A stretch of 35,510 nucleotides of DNA from JBGPYB01 sp041493035 (GCA_041493035.1 JBGPYB010000030.1:1-35510); one strand, 5' to 3'; counted from the first letter of the stretch, positions 1 to 8,489 are shown. Translations and numbers: made by a program. Notes: generated by a model not told the origin, from the sequence alone.

Positions 1-56
1 AGAAGTTCAGCATCAACGACACGCTCACCCGGCTCCTTCGAGCGACTGCATGGTAG
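1..56 (+). CDS. Possible C-terminal end of a truncated protein gene
   Basis: Reading from base 3, 17 sense codons end at TAG at 54-56. The peptide is short and helix-like (KFSINDTLTRLLRATAW). The gene would enter from the left edge and converge on the tRNA, overlapping the tRNA's encoded CCA end by a few bases. No family can be named from so little sequence. The frame could be open by chance, so this is a weak call. Confidence 0.25.
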   Translation, partial: KFSINDTLTRLLRATAW

Positions 57-125
57 GCGCGGGTGGAATTGAACCACCGACCTCTTCCGTGTCAAGGAAG
101 CGCTCTACCACTGAGCCACGCGCCT
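51..125 (-). tRNA. tRNA-Val, anticodon GAC, CCA encoded
   Basis: The minus strand folds as a full cloverleaf. The acceptor stem is AGGCGCG paired with CGCGCCT. The D stem is GCTC/GAGC, and the anticodon stem CTTCC/GGAAG has loop TTGACAC. The T stem is GGTGG/CCACC with loop TTCAATT. The loop places GAC at positions 34-36, which reads valine codons GUC/GUU. The discriminator is A, and the terminal CCA is genomically encoded at 53-51. Confidence 0.96.
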
Positions 126-179
126 ACGACTGGACGAAAGCCGAATCGTAACAGCAGGATACGGGCCTGTCAATCGTCG

Positions 180-1094
180 TCAGAGGATCTTCTTGCCGAG
201 GAGCGACGCGAGCAACTCGACCCCCAGCCTGGCCGTTCCGTTTCGCTGGTCCAGGATCGGGTTGGCCTCTACCAGCTCGGCAGAGACCACCTTGCCGGTG
301 TCCGCCAGCATCTCCATGGCCAGGTGCGCCTCGCGGTACGAGAGGCCTCCCGGGGACGGCGTGCCGACGCCGGGGGCGTAGTCGGGGTCCATGGCGTCCA
401 GGTCGAAGCTCACGTGGATCCCGGCGGTTCCGTTGCTGGCTCGCTTGATCGCCTCCTCCATCACGGCCCGCATCCCCCGCTCGTCGATATCGCGCATCGT
501 GAAGGCGCCCAGGCCCGAGGCTCGGACGTTGGCGCGTTCAGCGGTGTCCACGTCGCGCAGCCCCACGGCCGCGGCACGCGAGCCGTCCACCATCGGGCAG
601 CTTCCGGACAGGTTCACAAGGCCCGGGGCGCCGATGCCCAGGGCCACCGCCAGGGGCATGCCGTGGATGTTCCCGCTGGGGCTCGTCTCCGCGGTGTTGG
701 AATCCGCGTGAGCATCGAACCACACGAGGCCGATCTTCTCTTTTCTTTCCCGGTGAAAGCGCGACAGGCCCGCGATCGTTCCCATCGCAACGGAGTGGTC
801 TCCACCGAGAACCACGGGAAACCGGCCGGCTTTGAGTGTTCGGCCCACTGCGTCGCGGAGCGTCTCGCACGTCTCCTTGATCTCCTTCAGGTACTTGAGG
901 CGCGGGTCGCCGGGCCCTTGGGTCTCCGGGATCGAGACCTTCAGGTCTCCCTCGTCTTCGACGTCGCAGCCGAGGTCCTTGAGGCGTTGGTCAATCTCCG
1001 CCACGCGAAAGGCCGACGGGCCCATGTCGACACCGCGCCTCCCCGCGCCCAGATCGAGGGGCACGCCGATGAGGGTGACCTTGTGCGATGCCAT
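180..1094 (-). CDS. rocF: Arginase (ureohydrolase family)
   Basis: This cytosolic binuclear-manganese enzyme hydrolyses L-arginine to ornithine and urea. The 304-residue protein keeps every expected metal ligand: His100 in GGDHS, Asp127, His129 and Asp131 in FDAHAD, and Asp231 and Asp233 in SFDLDAMDP. The SGNIHGMP segment near residue 140 is the substrate loop typical of true arginases rather than agmatinases. I chose the ATG giving MASHKVTLIG because it abuts the first beta strand; an upstream start would add seven unconserved residues. It is divergent from the solute-binding protein gene and ends 54 bases from the tRNA. No ornithine or urea genes are adjacent, so its pathway role (arginine catabolism or polyamine supply) is inferred. 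Confidence 0.93.
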   Translation of the reverse strand: MASHKVTLIGVPLDLGAGRRGVDMGPSAFRVAEIDQRLKDLGCDVEDEGDLKVSIPETQGPGDPRLKYLKEIKETCETLRDAVGRTLKAGRFPVVLGGDHSVAMGTIAGLSRFHRERKEKIGLVWFDAHADSNTAETSPSGNIHGMPLAVALGIGAPGLVNLSGSCPMVDGSRAAAVGLRDVDTAERANVRASGLGAFTMRDIDERGMRAVMEEAIKRASNGTAGIHVSFDLDAMDPDYAPGVGTPSPGGLSYREAHLAMEMLADTGKVVSAELVEANPILDQRNGTARLGVELLASLLGKKIL

Positions 1095-1162
1095 GATCCG
1101 AAGCGACGCTACCACGCGCCTCCGGGGCGTTCAAACAAGCGCTGCTTCCAGCCGTCTTGGGC

Positions 1163-1168
1163 AATAAT
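1163..1168 (+). promoter_or_regulatory. -10-like hexamer just upstream of the solute-binding protein gene
   Basis: AATAAT lies 5 bases before the ATG at 1174. No Shine-Dalgarno sequence separates them, and no good -35 box is visible 16-18 bases upstream. It fits a leaderless start, but the evidence is only this hexamer and its position. Confidence 0.25.
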
Positions 1169-1173
1169 GGCCC

Positions 1174-1968
1174 ATGATTGCCGAGGTGCTGCTCGCGGCC
1201 GCCTTGGCCAGCCCCGCGCTGGCAAGCGACGTGCTCCGAGTCGGCATGGACACGCGCAGCCCGCCCTGGGCCTTCGTCCCAGGCCTCGACTATTCCGCCG
1301 AAGACTTCTCGGCCCCGCCTCGGATTTCTTCGTCGCAGCTCGATCAGATCGTCGGAGTCGACGTCGAGGTCCTCGAGGCCCTCACCCGCCGGCTGGGCAT
1401 GAAGGCGCGGATCGTTCCGGTGGCCTGGGCCGGCATCGAGCAAGGTCTCCTCGACAAGCGATACGACGTCGTGATGAACGCCTGGGTCCCCAGTTCGAAG
1501 ACGCTGACCGGTATCGCGTCTTCGTCGCCTTACAACGAGTGGGGCCTCGTCGTCGTCGTGCGAGCCGACGCGAAGGCCCTCACCTCCTTCGGCGATCTCG
1601 CCGGAAAAGTGGTCGGCCATTTCTCCGACCCTTCGGTCGACCGCAGCGTGCTCTCGTTGCGGCCCGGCAGACGCGTGCCGTTCGATGACTCCGACCGACT
1701 CTTCGACGCCCTGGCGGCGAAGAAGCTCGACGCGGCGGTGGAAGACTCGACCTACGCCCGCTGGCGCGCGGTCCACGATTCGTCCTTCCGCATCGTCGGC
1801 GAGCCCTTGAACCGACTCGGCTACCACCTGGGCCTTCGCCGGGACGATGCGGCTCTTCTGGCACGGATCGAAGCGGCGATCAAGGATCTCAGGGCGTCGG
1901 GCGAAGTGGCGCGCATCCGCAAACGATGGGAGAGCGCCGAAAGCCCCAGACCAATCCCTTCACGCTAA
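1174..1968 (+). CDS. Periplasmic solute-binding protein, SBP_bac_3-like
   Basis: The 264-residue protein has a short signal peptide (residues 1 to about 18, cleavage after ALAS). The rest resembles the amino-acid-type periplasmic binding fold: an N-terminal strand (VLRVGMD), a VGVDVEVLEALTRRLG helix near residue 70, a DVVMNAWVPSSKT segment, an SSPYNEWG hinge segment, and a C-terminal helix ending near IRKRWES. The family normally carries a T-x-E-R motif after the MN/AG strand, with the Arg binding the ligand carboxylate. Here that place reads SSKTLTG, so the usual Arg is missing. No permease or ATPase gene is adjacent, so the protein is an orphan. The ligand cannot be predicted, and a non-transport sensory role is possible. 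Confidence 0.8.
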   Translation: MIAEVLLAAALASPALASDVLRVGMDTRSPPWAFVPGLDYSAEDFSAPPRISSSQLDQIVGVDVEVLEALTRRLGMKARIVPVAWAGIEQGLLDKRYDVVMNAWVPSSKTLTGIASSSPYNEWGLVVVVRADAKALTSFGDLAGKVVGHFSDPSVDRSVLSLRPGRRVPFDDSDRLFDALAAKKLDAAVEDSTYARWRAVHDSSFRIVGEPLNRLGYHLGLRRDDAALLARIEAAIKDLRASGEVARIRKRWESAESPRPIPSR

Positions 1969-1981
1969 CGCACCGTCGTCT

Positions 1982-2009
1982 TTGACTCGCAGGCTCCGCG
2001 CAGGATAAT
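1982..2009 (+). promoter_or_regulatory. Promoter of the GspE/PilB gene, leaderless geometry
   Basis: A -35 TTGACT (1982-1987), a 16-base spacer and a -10 GATAAT (2004-2009) precede the ATG at 2017 by 7 bases. Transcription would start at or next to the initiation codon. There is no Shine-Dalgarno sequence between the -10 box and the ATG. Confidence 0.6.
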
Positions 2010-2016
2010 CCCATCG

Positions 2017-3777
2017 ATGGCCTCCCCTCCTCCGCGTAAGGCGGCTCCCGCAGCCACAAAGGTCGTGCCCGCCGCGGAGCCCTCCGTCGACATCATTCCG
2101 ATACTGGTCGCCCAGAAGGTTCTGACCCCGGAGCAGGCCGACCGAGTGCGCCGCGCCGCGAAGGTCAACTCGGTGGGCACGGAACAGGCCGTACTCCAGC
2201 TCGGTGTGGCGAACGAAGTGCAGATCGCCCAGGCCGTCGCCGCCCACGCGGGGCTCCCGTACGTCAAGATCAACCCTCTCGACCTGGACCTCGACGTGGT
2301 GACCAAGGCCCTCTCGGGCCCCTTCGCCCGCAAGCACGGCATCGTGGCGATCTCGAAGACAGAGAAGACCATCACGGTGGCGGTGCGCGATCCCTTCGCT
2401 CCCTTTCCGGCCGACGACATCAAGCGGGTCACGGGCCTGGACGTGGAGCGAGTGGTGGCCACTCGCAGCGATGTCGAAGCGATCAACAAGGGCTTCTACG
2501 ATCTGAAGACCAGCCTCCAGACCGCCGAGAAGCATCTCACCGCGAGCCGCCTCTCGACGGTCGACCTTTCCAACCAGGAGTTCTTGTCGAGCGAGGCGAC
2601 GGAGCTCGATCCGGCCGCTGCGCCCGTGGTCAAAGCCCTCGACCACATCCTGAGCTACGCGTTCGAGCAGCGCGCCTCCGACATCCACTTCGAGCCCAAG
2701 CGGGATCTCACCCTCGTCCGCTTGCGCATCGACGGAATCCTTCACGACGTCCATCTCATACCGAGGATCGTCTACCAGGCCGTCGTCTCGCGCATCAAGC
2801 TCCTCTCGGGTTGCAACCTGGCCGAGAAACGGAAGCCGCAGGACGGCCGGATCAAGCGCGAGCAGGGGGGGCGCGAGATCGAGCTGCGCGTCTCGACGAT
2901 GCCCACGGCCTTCGGAGAGAAGGCGGTGCTCCGTATCTTCGACCCCGACATCCTGCTCAAGGGAATCGACGAGCTTGGTCTCGCGGCCCACGATCTTCCC
3001 AAGTTCTACGACTTCATCGCGCGCCCCACCGGCATCATCCTCGTGACCGGACCGACCGGGAGCGGCAAGACGACCACGCTCTATTCCATCCTCAAGTACC
3101 TCTCGAAGCCCGAGGTCAACATCGTCACCATCGAGGACCCGATCGAGATGGTCTTCGAGGATTTCAACCAGGTCGCGGTCCGTCCGCAGATCGACGTCAC
3201 CTTCGCCAGCACGCTCCGCACGGTGCTCCGCCAGGACCCAGACATCATCATGGTGGGTGAGATCCGCGATGTCGAGACCGCGGAGAACGCCGTTCAGGCC
3301 GCCTTGACGGGACATCTCGTCCTCTCGACCCTGCACACCAACGACGCTCCGTCGTCGATCACTCGACTTCTCGACCTGGGCGTCCCACACTTCCTGATCA
3401 CCTCGACGCTCATCGGCATCCTGGCACAGCGCCTGGTCCGGGAGATCTGCGCGCACTGCGGCGAGGAATACGTGCCGACCCCCGAGGAGGCGAGCGTTCT
3501 GCGGATGCCCCACGAGAAGCTCCAGGCCTACCGTTTCAAGCGAGGAAAGGGTTGCCTCCACTGTCGGGAGACGGGATACAGCGGCCGCATCGGGATCTTC
3601 GAGGTCCTCACCATGACGGAGAAGATTCGGCGGCTCGTGTCCTCCGAGGCCGGCTCGCCGGAGATCTTCAAGACGGCCCGGGACGAAGGCCTGCGGACCT
3701 TGAAGGAAGCCGCGATCGAGAAGGTCTTCCGGGGCGTCACGACCCTGACCGAGATGCTCCGGGTCACCGGCAAGTAG
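2017..3777 (+). CDS. GspE/PilB-family type II secretion / type IV pilus assembly ATPase
   Basis: This cytoplasmic hexameric motor ATPase powers pilus extension or type II secretion. The 586 residues have the family layout. An MshEN/GspE N-terminal domain spans about 25-160. Next is an N2 domain with DIHFEP near 222. The Walker A GPTGSGKT is at 345-352, an Asp box (IEDP) lies near 372, and Walker B (IIMVGEIRD) near 410. The His box HTND is near 440. A tetracysteine zinc site is formed by Cys478, Cys481, Cys513 and Cys516. No pilin, prepilin peptidase, PilC/GspF or secretin gene is nearby, so PilB and GspE cannot be told apart here. The next gene starts 3 bases after the stop. Confidence 0.92.
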   Translation: MASPPPRKAAPAATKVVPAAEPSVDIIPILVAQKVLTPEQADRVRRAAKVNSVGTEQAVLQLGVANEVQIAQAVAAHAGLPYVKINPLDLDLDVVTKALSGPFARKHGIVAISKTEKTITVAVRDPFAPFPADDIKRVTGLDVERVVATRSDVEAINKGFYDLKTSLQTAEKHLTASRLSTVDLSNQEFLSSEATELDPAAAPVVKALDHILSYAFEQRASDIHFEPKRDLTLVRLRIDGILHDVHLIPRIVYQAVVSRIKLLSGCNLAEKRKPQDGRIKREQGGREIELRVSTMPTAFGEKAVLRIFDPDILLKGIDELGLAAHDLPKFYDFIARPTGIILVTGPTGSGKTTTLYSILKYLSKPEVNIVTIEDPIEMVFEDFNQVAVRPQIDVTFASTLRTVLRQDPDIIMVGEIRDVETAENAVQAALTGHLVLSTLHTNDAPSSITRLLDLGVPHFLITSTLIGILAQRLVREICAHCGEEYVPTPEEASVLRMPHEKLQAYRFKRGKGCLHCRETGYSGRIGIFEVLTMTEKIRRLVSSEAGSPEIFKTARDEGLRTLKEAAIEKVFRGVTTLTEMLRVTGK

Positions 3778-3779
3778 CG

Positions 3780-4700
3780 TTGGACAACCTCACCCACAGC
3801 CTGACCGGTCTCGTCTTGTCCCAGGCGGGCCTCGGCCGCGCGAGTCGTGGCGCCACGGTTGCCACCATCGTGGCGTCGAACCTTCCTGACATCGACCTTC
3901 TGTTCGGCCTTGGAGGGCCGGCGTCGTACCTCCAGCATCACCGCGACATCAGCCACTCCCTCGTCGGCGCGCCGCTCCTCGCTCTTGCCCTTGCAGTCGG
4001 CGTTCGCCTCACCCTCCGGGGCTCGCGGTTCCTGGGCCTCCTGGCCGCGACGCTCGCGGGGGTGACAGCCCACGTCTTCATGGACCTTTGGACGAGCTAC
4101 GGCACCCGCGTCCTTGCCCCGTTCGACAGGACCTTCTACGCGTGGGACCTCGTCTTCATCGTCGATCCGATCATCCTGGCCTTCCTGCTGATCACAGCGG
4201 TCCTCGCACGGCGGCCCACATTCGGGACACGTGCGGCCACGGCCGGCCTTGGCCTCGCCCTGGCCTACGTCGGCGGTCGTGCCGTCCTCCACGCGCGGGC
4301 CATCGACGAGTTGGTGGCGCGGGTTCCAGGGGGCAACGTGTCCCGCACGGCCGCTCTGCCCTCTCCGGTCGATCCGTTTACCTGGCGCGTTCTCGCCGAC
4401 ACTGGACCGGCCTACTGGACGGGCCAGATTGTCCTGGGCGGCGAAGCGGCTGAGCCGCTTCGCCGCCGCGCCAAGCTCCCTGAGAACGCCACCGTCTCTC
4501 AGGTGAGGGCCACCAGCGAAATTGCCGCGATCTTTCTCGCCTTCTCGACCTTCCCCTGGCTCGAGGTGGAGGAGACCTCCGAGGGAACCTCAGTCACGTG
4601 GCGCGACCTCCGCTTCGAGCGACGCGGGCGGGAGTCTTTCGTCACGCGGGTCCTCGTCGGACACGACGGCCGGATTCGCAGTCAGGCGTTTCACTTCTGA
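3780..4700 (+). CDS. YdjM/YbcI-family (DUF457) membrane-bound metal-dependent hydrolase
   Basis: The 306-residue integral membrane protein belongs to the family described as LexA-binding inner-membrane hydrolase-like (DUF457). The diagnostic N-terminus MDNLTHSLTG starts from a TTG three bases after the gspE stop. Conserved likely metal ligands are His6, Asp37 and Asp39 (NLPDID), His53-His54 and Asp56 (HHRDISHS), and His98 with Asp102 (AHVFMD). About five hydrophobic segments fill residues 10-160. A soluble C-terminal domain follows, which may face the periplasm. The substrate is unknown in this family. The short spacing suggests co-transcription with the ATPase, though a functional link is not established. 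Confidence 0.85.
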   Translation: MDNLTHSLTGLVLSQAGLGRASRGATVATIVASNLPDIDLLFGLGGPASYLQHHRDISHSLVGAPLLALALAVGVRLTLRGSRFLGLLAATLAGVTAHVFMDLWTSYGTRVLAPFDRTFYAWDLVFIVDPIILAFLLITAVLARRPTFGTRAATAGLGLALAYVGGRAVLHARAIDELVARVPGGNVSRTAALPSPVDPFTWRVLADTGPAYWTGQIVLGGEAAEPLRRRAKLPENATVSQVRATSEIAAIFLAFSTFPWLEVEETSEGTSVTWRDLRFERRGRESFVTRVLVGHDGRIRSQAFHF

Positions 4701-4704
4701 CGCC

Positions 4705-5466
4705 ATGAGCGCCCCCCCCTCCGAAGACCTGGCGGGCAAGGTGGTCCTCGTCACGGGGAGCGGCCGTGGACTCGGGGCGGCCATCGTCCGGAGGGCGGCC
4801 TCTCTCGGCGCTCGCGTCGTCGTCAATAGCCGAACCGACCTTCGCAGCGCCGAGGAGATCGTCGTCGAGCTGCGCCGTGCCGGCGGCGGCGCGTGCGCCA
4901 TAAGGGCCGACGTCAGCGACTACGATGAAACGCGCTCTCTCGTGGACGCCGCCTTCCGTAGCTTCGGGCGCATCGACGTGGTCGTGAACACCGTGGGGGC
5001 GTTTCTGTGGAAGCCCGTCGCCGAAATGGAGCCGGCCGAATGGCGCGCCATGATGGCATCCAATCTCGACAGCGTTTACAACGTGAGTCGGCTCGTGTTG
5101 CCTCACATGCGAAAGCAGCGCTGGGGCCGGATCGTCTGCCTGGCGTCGGTCGGAGCGGAGAGGACCCTCGGGCAGCCGAAGATTTCCGCCTGCTCGGCCG
5201 CGAAGGCGGCCGTGGTCGCCTTCTGCAAATCGCTGGCTCTCGAAGAGGCTCGCTCGGGCGTGACGGTCAACGTGGTCTGCCCCGGCCTGTTGGGCGATGG
5301 CCCCTCGAGCGGGCCGGCGGATGCCGCGGACTTTGGCGAGCGCGTCCCCGTCGGACGCGCCGGTTGCGGCGAGGACGTGGCTCAGGCCGTTCTCTTCTTC
5401 GCCTCGCCACGAGCCAGCTTCGTCACGGGGCAGGTGCTCTCCGTCTCGGGGGGCTGGCTCCTCTAG
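4705..5466 (+). CDS. Short-chain dehydrogenase/reductase with Cys in place of catalytic Tyr
   Basis: The 253-residue protein is a classical SDR with a Rossmann fold. It has the cofactor motif TGSGRGLG near residue 20, an acidic/Arg region suited to NADP (NSRTDLRS), N-T-V-G in place of NNAG near 95, the catalytic-type Asn, and a Ser in CLASVG. The active-site motif normally reads Y-x-x-x-K. Here it is C-S-A-A-K (codon TGC at about 5191), so the general acid Tyr is Cys while the Lys is kept. The C-terminus VTGQVLSVSGGW is standard for FabG-like proteins. The ATG lies 4 bases after the upstream stop. It may be a non-catalytic or altered SDR; its substrate is unknown. Confidence 0.88.
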   Translation: MSAPPSEDLAGKVVLVTGSGRGLGAAIVRRAASLGARVVVNSRTDLRSAEEIVVELRRAGGGACAIRADVSDYDETRSLVDAAFRSFGRIDVVVNTVGAFLWKPVAEMEPAEWRAMMASNLDSVYNVSRLVLPHMRKQRWGRIVCLASVGAERTLGQPKISACSAAKAAVVAFCKSLALEEARSGVTVNVVCPGLLGDGPSSGPADAADFGERVPVGRAGCGEDVAQAVLFFASPRASFVTGQVLSVSGGWLL

Positions 5467-5467
5467 G

Positions 5468-6043
5468 CTAGGCGAGCGGCCCGACAGCCTTGTGAAAGAC
5501 CTCCGCCGTGAAGGCCAGGAGCTCCGTGCCCCCATCACTCCAGGCGTCCTTCGGCAGTCCCGCCTTGCGACAGGTCTGCTCCAGGAACGTCCGGCGGTCC
5601 CATTTGTGCTCGACGGGCACTTGCGGCAGGAGGAGGCCGCTCCTGCCGGAGCGGCGAATCAGCAGCCCATGAGTCCCGACCTCCACCGCTTCCGGTTTCA
5701 GAGGCCGAGGCGCGTCCAGGACCGAGACTTCCACAGATAGCTCGGGGAATTCGTCCAGGGTGACCGGGCCAAACCGATCGTCGTCGAAAGCTGCGGCTGG
5801 AGCGGCCCGGCCCACGGTTTCCCATAGAGGGAAGCGCGCATCCACGTAGCCCACGCAGCCTCGGAGGGAGCCATCGTCCCGTCGCGTGAGCGTCACGAAA
5901 GCTCCACGCTTCTCGCGAAGACGCGGCGCCAGCGCCGACGGGTGGAACAACGGCCACTCCTCACGAGCGAGACGCGCGGCTATGGCCTCCACTGCGATGC
6001 CGAGGAGAGCGACGCGATCCTCGGCAAGGAGCGGCGGGCTCAT
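5468..6043 (-). CDS. amrA: AmmeMemoRadiSam system protein A (AMMECR1 domain)
   Basis: The 191-residue protein is a stand-alone AMMECR1 domain. The hallmark LRGCVG is at residues 60-65, in a region beginning GAFVTL. Further family segments are DDDRFGPVT near 90 and HGLLIRR near 130. The C-terminal half has HKWDRRTFLEQTCRKAGL. Its ATG overlaps the amrB stop by 4 bases (ATGA), so the two are translationally coupled. AmrA and AmrB are usually encoded with a radical-SAM partner (AmrS), which is not in this window. The biochemical function of the bacterial system is not settled. It converges with the SDR gene, with 1 base between stops. Confidence 0.93.
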   Translation of the reverse strand: MSPPLLAEDRVALLGIAVEAIAARLAREEWPLFHPSALAPRLREKRGAFVTLTRRDDGSLRGCVGYVDARFPLWETVGRAAPAAAFDDDRFGPVTLDEFPELSVEVSVLDAPRPLKPEAVEVGTHGLLIRRSGRSGLLLPQVPVEHKWDRRTFLEQTCRKAGLPKDAWSDGGTELLAFTAEVFHKAVGPLA

Positions 6044-6891
6044 GCCGTCGGTCCGCAGAGCGCCGCCGACAAATACCCGACGACACGGCTCTTGTCTCGC
6101 TCCCCGGCATCTCCGCTGTCGGCGTAGCGGAGCGCCACGGCGTCCGTGGCCCCAAGGAGTCGCGACGCCTTCAACACCGCGACGATCGGCCCTCCCCCGC
6201 AGGCGTGTTCGGGGTGATCCTCCAGACGGCGCATCAGGCCTTCGGCGTCAAAGCGCTCGACATCGCCGACGACGAGGGAATCGAGGCGATTCGCCACGGG
6301 CGCACTCTCGTAGTGGCTGAGGTCGCTCGAGGCAACGAGCAGGACGTCCCTTCGCCCCGGGAGGACCCGACCCAGCGCTCCCGTCAAAGCGTCGACCTCT
6401 TCGCGGGTCTGGTGGCCCATCAGCAGCGGGACGATTCTGAGCTGCCCGACAAGGTGCTGTAGAAAGGGAAGCTGCATTTCGAGAGAGTGCTCGTCCCGAT
6501 GCGGTCTTGGGTCATCTCTCAGTCGACGATCCGCGCCGAGGAGATCGGCGGCTAGTGCCTCGTCGACGGGGATGAGGCCTAGGGGCGTCTCGAAGGCGCC
6601 GCGCGCCCAGAGAGCGACGCCGTCGAACGCCTGGCGGTGCGACGGTCCCACAAGGACGACCGTCCGTCTCTGACACCCGCGGAGCAGCGCATAGCCGTGA
6701 GCCGCCACAGGCCCGGAATAGCGGAGGCCGGCGTGAGGGCTGATCAAGGCGACGAGCGACCCGCGAAGAGGCGGGGCCACGGCGAGGGCCAGGTGCGCCT
6801 CTAGCTCGGCAACGAGATCCGCGGCCCGTCCCGGATACCAGGTCCCCGCGACGGCGGCTTTGCGGACGTTGCTGGGAACGTTTCCCCCCAC
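6040..6891 (-). CDS. amrB: AmmeMemoRadiSam system protein B (Memo family)
   Basis: The 283-residue protein is a Memo-like member of the extradiol-dioxygenase-type fold. It starts near KAAVAGTWYPG. It keeps the residues that line the human MEMO1 metal site: His53 (SPHAGLRYSG), His85 (VGPSHR), His193 (SSDLSHY) and Cys231 (ACGGGPI). I chose the GTG at 6891 because it is the only start codon in frame between the upstream gene's stop (9 bases away) and the conserved N-terminus. The longer open frame upstream is an antisense-free overlap with the branching enzyme and is not conserved-looking. It sits between the GH57 gene and amrA in one operon. Confidence 0.92.
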   Translation of the reverse strand: MGGNVPSNVRKAAVAGTWYPGRAADLVAELEAHLALAVAPPLRGSLVALISPHAGLRYSGPVAAHGYALLRGCQRRTVVLVGPSHRQAFDGVALWARGAFETPLGLIPVDEALAADLLGADRRLRDDPRPHRDEHSLEMQLPFLQHLVGQLRIVPLLMGHQTREEVDALTGALGRVLPGRRDVLLVASSDLSHYESAPVANRLDSLVVGDVERFDAEGLMRRLEDHPEHACGGGPIVAVLKASRLLGATDAVALRYADSGDAGERDKSRVVGYLSAALCGPTA

Positions 6892-6899
6892 GAAGGAGC

Positions 6900-8489
6900 C
6901 TACCGGTACACCCGGTAGTCGATCTCGGAAAAGATGTTGTCCCGCTCCTCGAACTCGCGGAGGATGGGCTCCTCGAGCCCGCCTTGCGTCAGCACCCGGT
7001 GCAGGTACGTGAAGCGGGCGATGTGGTCTCGCGTCCGCTTCTTGGCGTACTCCACGGTGGTGTTCGTCTTCATGATGAACGCCCAATCGGAGGACTGCGC
7101 GAGGAGCAGTTCCCGCGCCGCCTGGTTCAAGGCACGTCTTTCCAGATCGTTCGGGTGCTCGTAGCGCCGGGCCAGGTCCACCATCCGCTCCGCGGCCATC
7201 TCGAGATGGGGGTAGATCCAGTCGTTGCCCGGATTGAGCCAGACCTCCGCGTACCCCTTCGCCCCCCACGTGCACATCGGCGGTTGGGCCATCTCGCACT
7301 CCGGATGGCGGTCAAGAAACTCCGGCGGCGTGATGGGCTTCACGACGTCCTGGTCGTGGTGCATCTTCCGGAAGAGGTAGTTGAGAAAATCGGGGCCCTC
7401 GAACCACCAGTGGCCGAACAGCTCAGCGTCGTAAGGGCTCACGACGATAGGCGGGCGGCCCATCGTCCCCGCCAGATGCTGAACCTGTTGCTGCCGGTTC
7501 TGCAGGAAGTTCCCCGCGTGGAGCGCCGCCTTCTCGAGAGCCCACGCCCGGACGTACGGCTCCTTGTCGCCGAGGGCGGTGCCCCTCCCCGTAATCCGGT
7601 AGTACTTCAACCCGAGGTTCTTCCGAACGCCGTCGGGGAGATAGTCCTTCAGGTACCCGAGGTCCAGGTCCCAGCCCACGTCCTTGTAGAACTCGCGGTA
7701 GTCGTAGTCGCCCGGATAGCCGACCTCGGTGCTCCAGACCTGCCGCGACGACTCCATGTCCCGGCCGAAGAAGACGATGCCTCCCGGCGACACGATGGGG
7801 GCATGCACGCCGAAGCTCGGCCGGGGATGCGCGTCCTCGATACCGTGGGACTCGATGAAGCTGTAGCGGATCCCCGCTTCCTTGAGATAGGCCTCTTGCC
7901 CCGGCAGATAGCCGCACTCCGGAAGCCAGATCCCGACAGGCTCTCGCCCCAGGTGCCTCCTGTAGTGAGCCGCCGCCACCCGCACCTGGGCGCGAACCGC
8001 CTGCGGCACGGTGTCCATCAGCGGGAAAAAGCCGTGGGTCGCACCGCACGTGATGATCTCCAGCTTTCCGGCGTCGCGATGCTCACAGAAAGCCTGCATC
8101 AGATTCGACCGGTACGTCTCTCGAAAGACATGGCGGATCCGGCTGAAATCGTGGTGATAGACCCGCGCCGCGTCGGTAAACCGCGAGTCCTCCCGTTGCG
8201 TGCGCTCGATCTCCCTCCCCGAGAGATCCACGAGGCGGTCCAGATAGCGGTGATAGCGCGAGATCAGCAGATCGTCGGTCATCATCGAGACGAGCGGCGG
8301 CGACAAGGTCATCGTCAGCCGATAGTCCACGCCGTCGGACAACAGGCCGTCGAGGACGATGATCAGCGGAATGTACGTTTCGGTGAGGGCCTCGAAGAAC
8401 CAATCCTCTTCGAGGAATTCCGGATACTCCGGATGCCGAACGTAGGGGAGGTGGGCGTGGAGGACCGGGCACCAATACCCGACGGCCAT
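6900..8489 (-). CDS. GH57 1,4-alpha-glucan branching enzyme (DUF1957 type)
   Basis: This cytoplasmic enzyme forms alpha-1,6 branches in glycogen-like glucans. The 529 residues have the GH57 motifs in order: HAHLPYVRHPE at 11-21, GATHGFFP near 149, the nucleophile Glu191 in GIWLPECGYLPG, and the general acid Asp354 in SPYDAELFGHWWFEG. The C-terminal helical domain ends near residue 525, matching the roughly 525-560 residues of characterised thermophilic and mycobacterial enzymes. The ATG is preceded by GAGG at suitable spacing. It lies 24 bases after the DUF4912 gene, a pairing seen in other genomes, and just before amrB. No other glycogen gene (glgA, glgC, glgP) is in the window. Confidence 0.94.
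   Translation of the reverse strand: MAVGYWCPVLHAHLPYVRHPEYPEFLEEDWFFEALTETYIPLIIVLDGLLSDGVDYRLTMTLSPPLVSMMTDDLLISRYHRYLDRLVDLSGREIERTQREDSRFTDAARVYHHDFSRIRHVFRETYRSNLMQAFCEHRDAGKLEIITCGATHGFFPLMDTVPQAVRAQVRVAAAHYRRHLGREPVGIWLPECGYLPGQEAYLKEAGIRYSFIESHGIEDAHPRPSFGVHAPIVSPGGIVFFGRDMESSRQVWSTEVGYPGDYDYREFYKDVGWDLDLGYLKDYLPDGVRKNLGLKYYRITGRGTALGDKEPYVRAWALEKAALHAGNFLQNRQQQVQHLAGTMGRPPIVVSPYDAELFGHWWFEGPDFLNYLFRKMHHDQDVVKPITPPEFLDRHPECEMAQPPMCTWGAKGYAEVWLNPGNDWIYPHLEMAAERMVDLARRYEHPNDLERRALNQAARELLLAQSSDWAFIMKTNTTVEYAKKRTRDHIARFTYLHRVLTQGGLEEPILREFEERDNIFSEIDYRVYR

Noticed and set aside
1960..3561. Long minus-strand open frame opposite gspE (533 codons)
   Set aside because: It is antisense to a gene with every expected motif; long antisense frames are common at this GC content, and it shows no domain.
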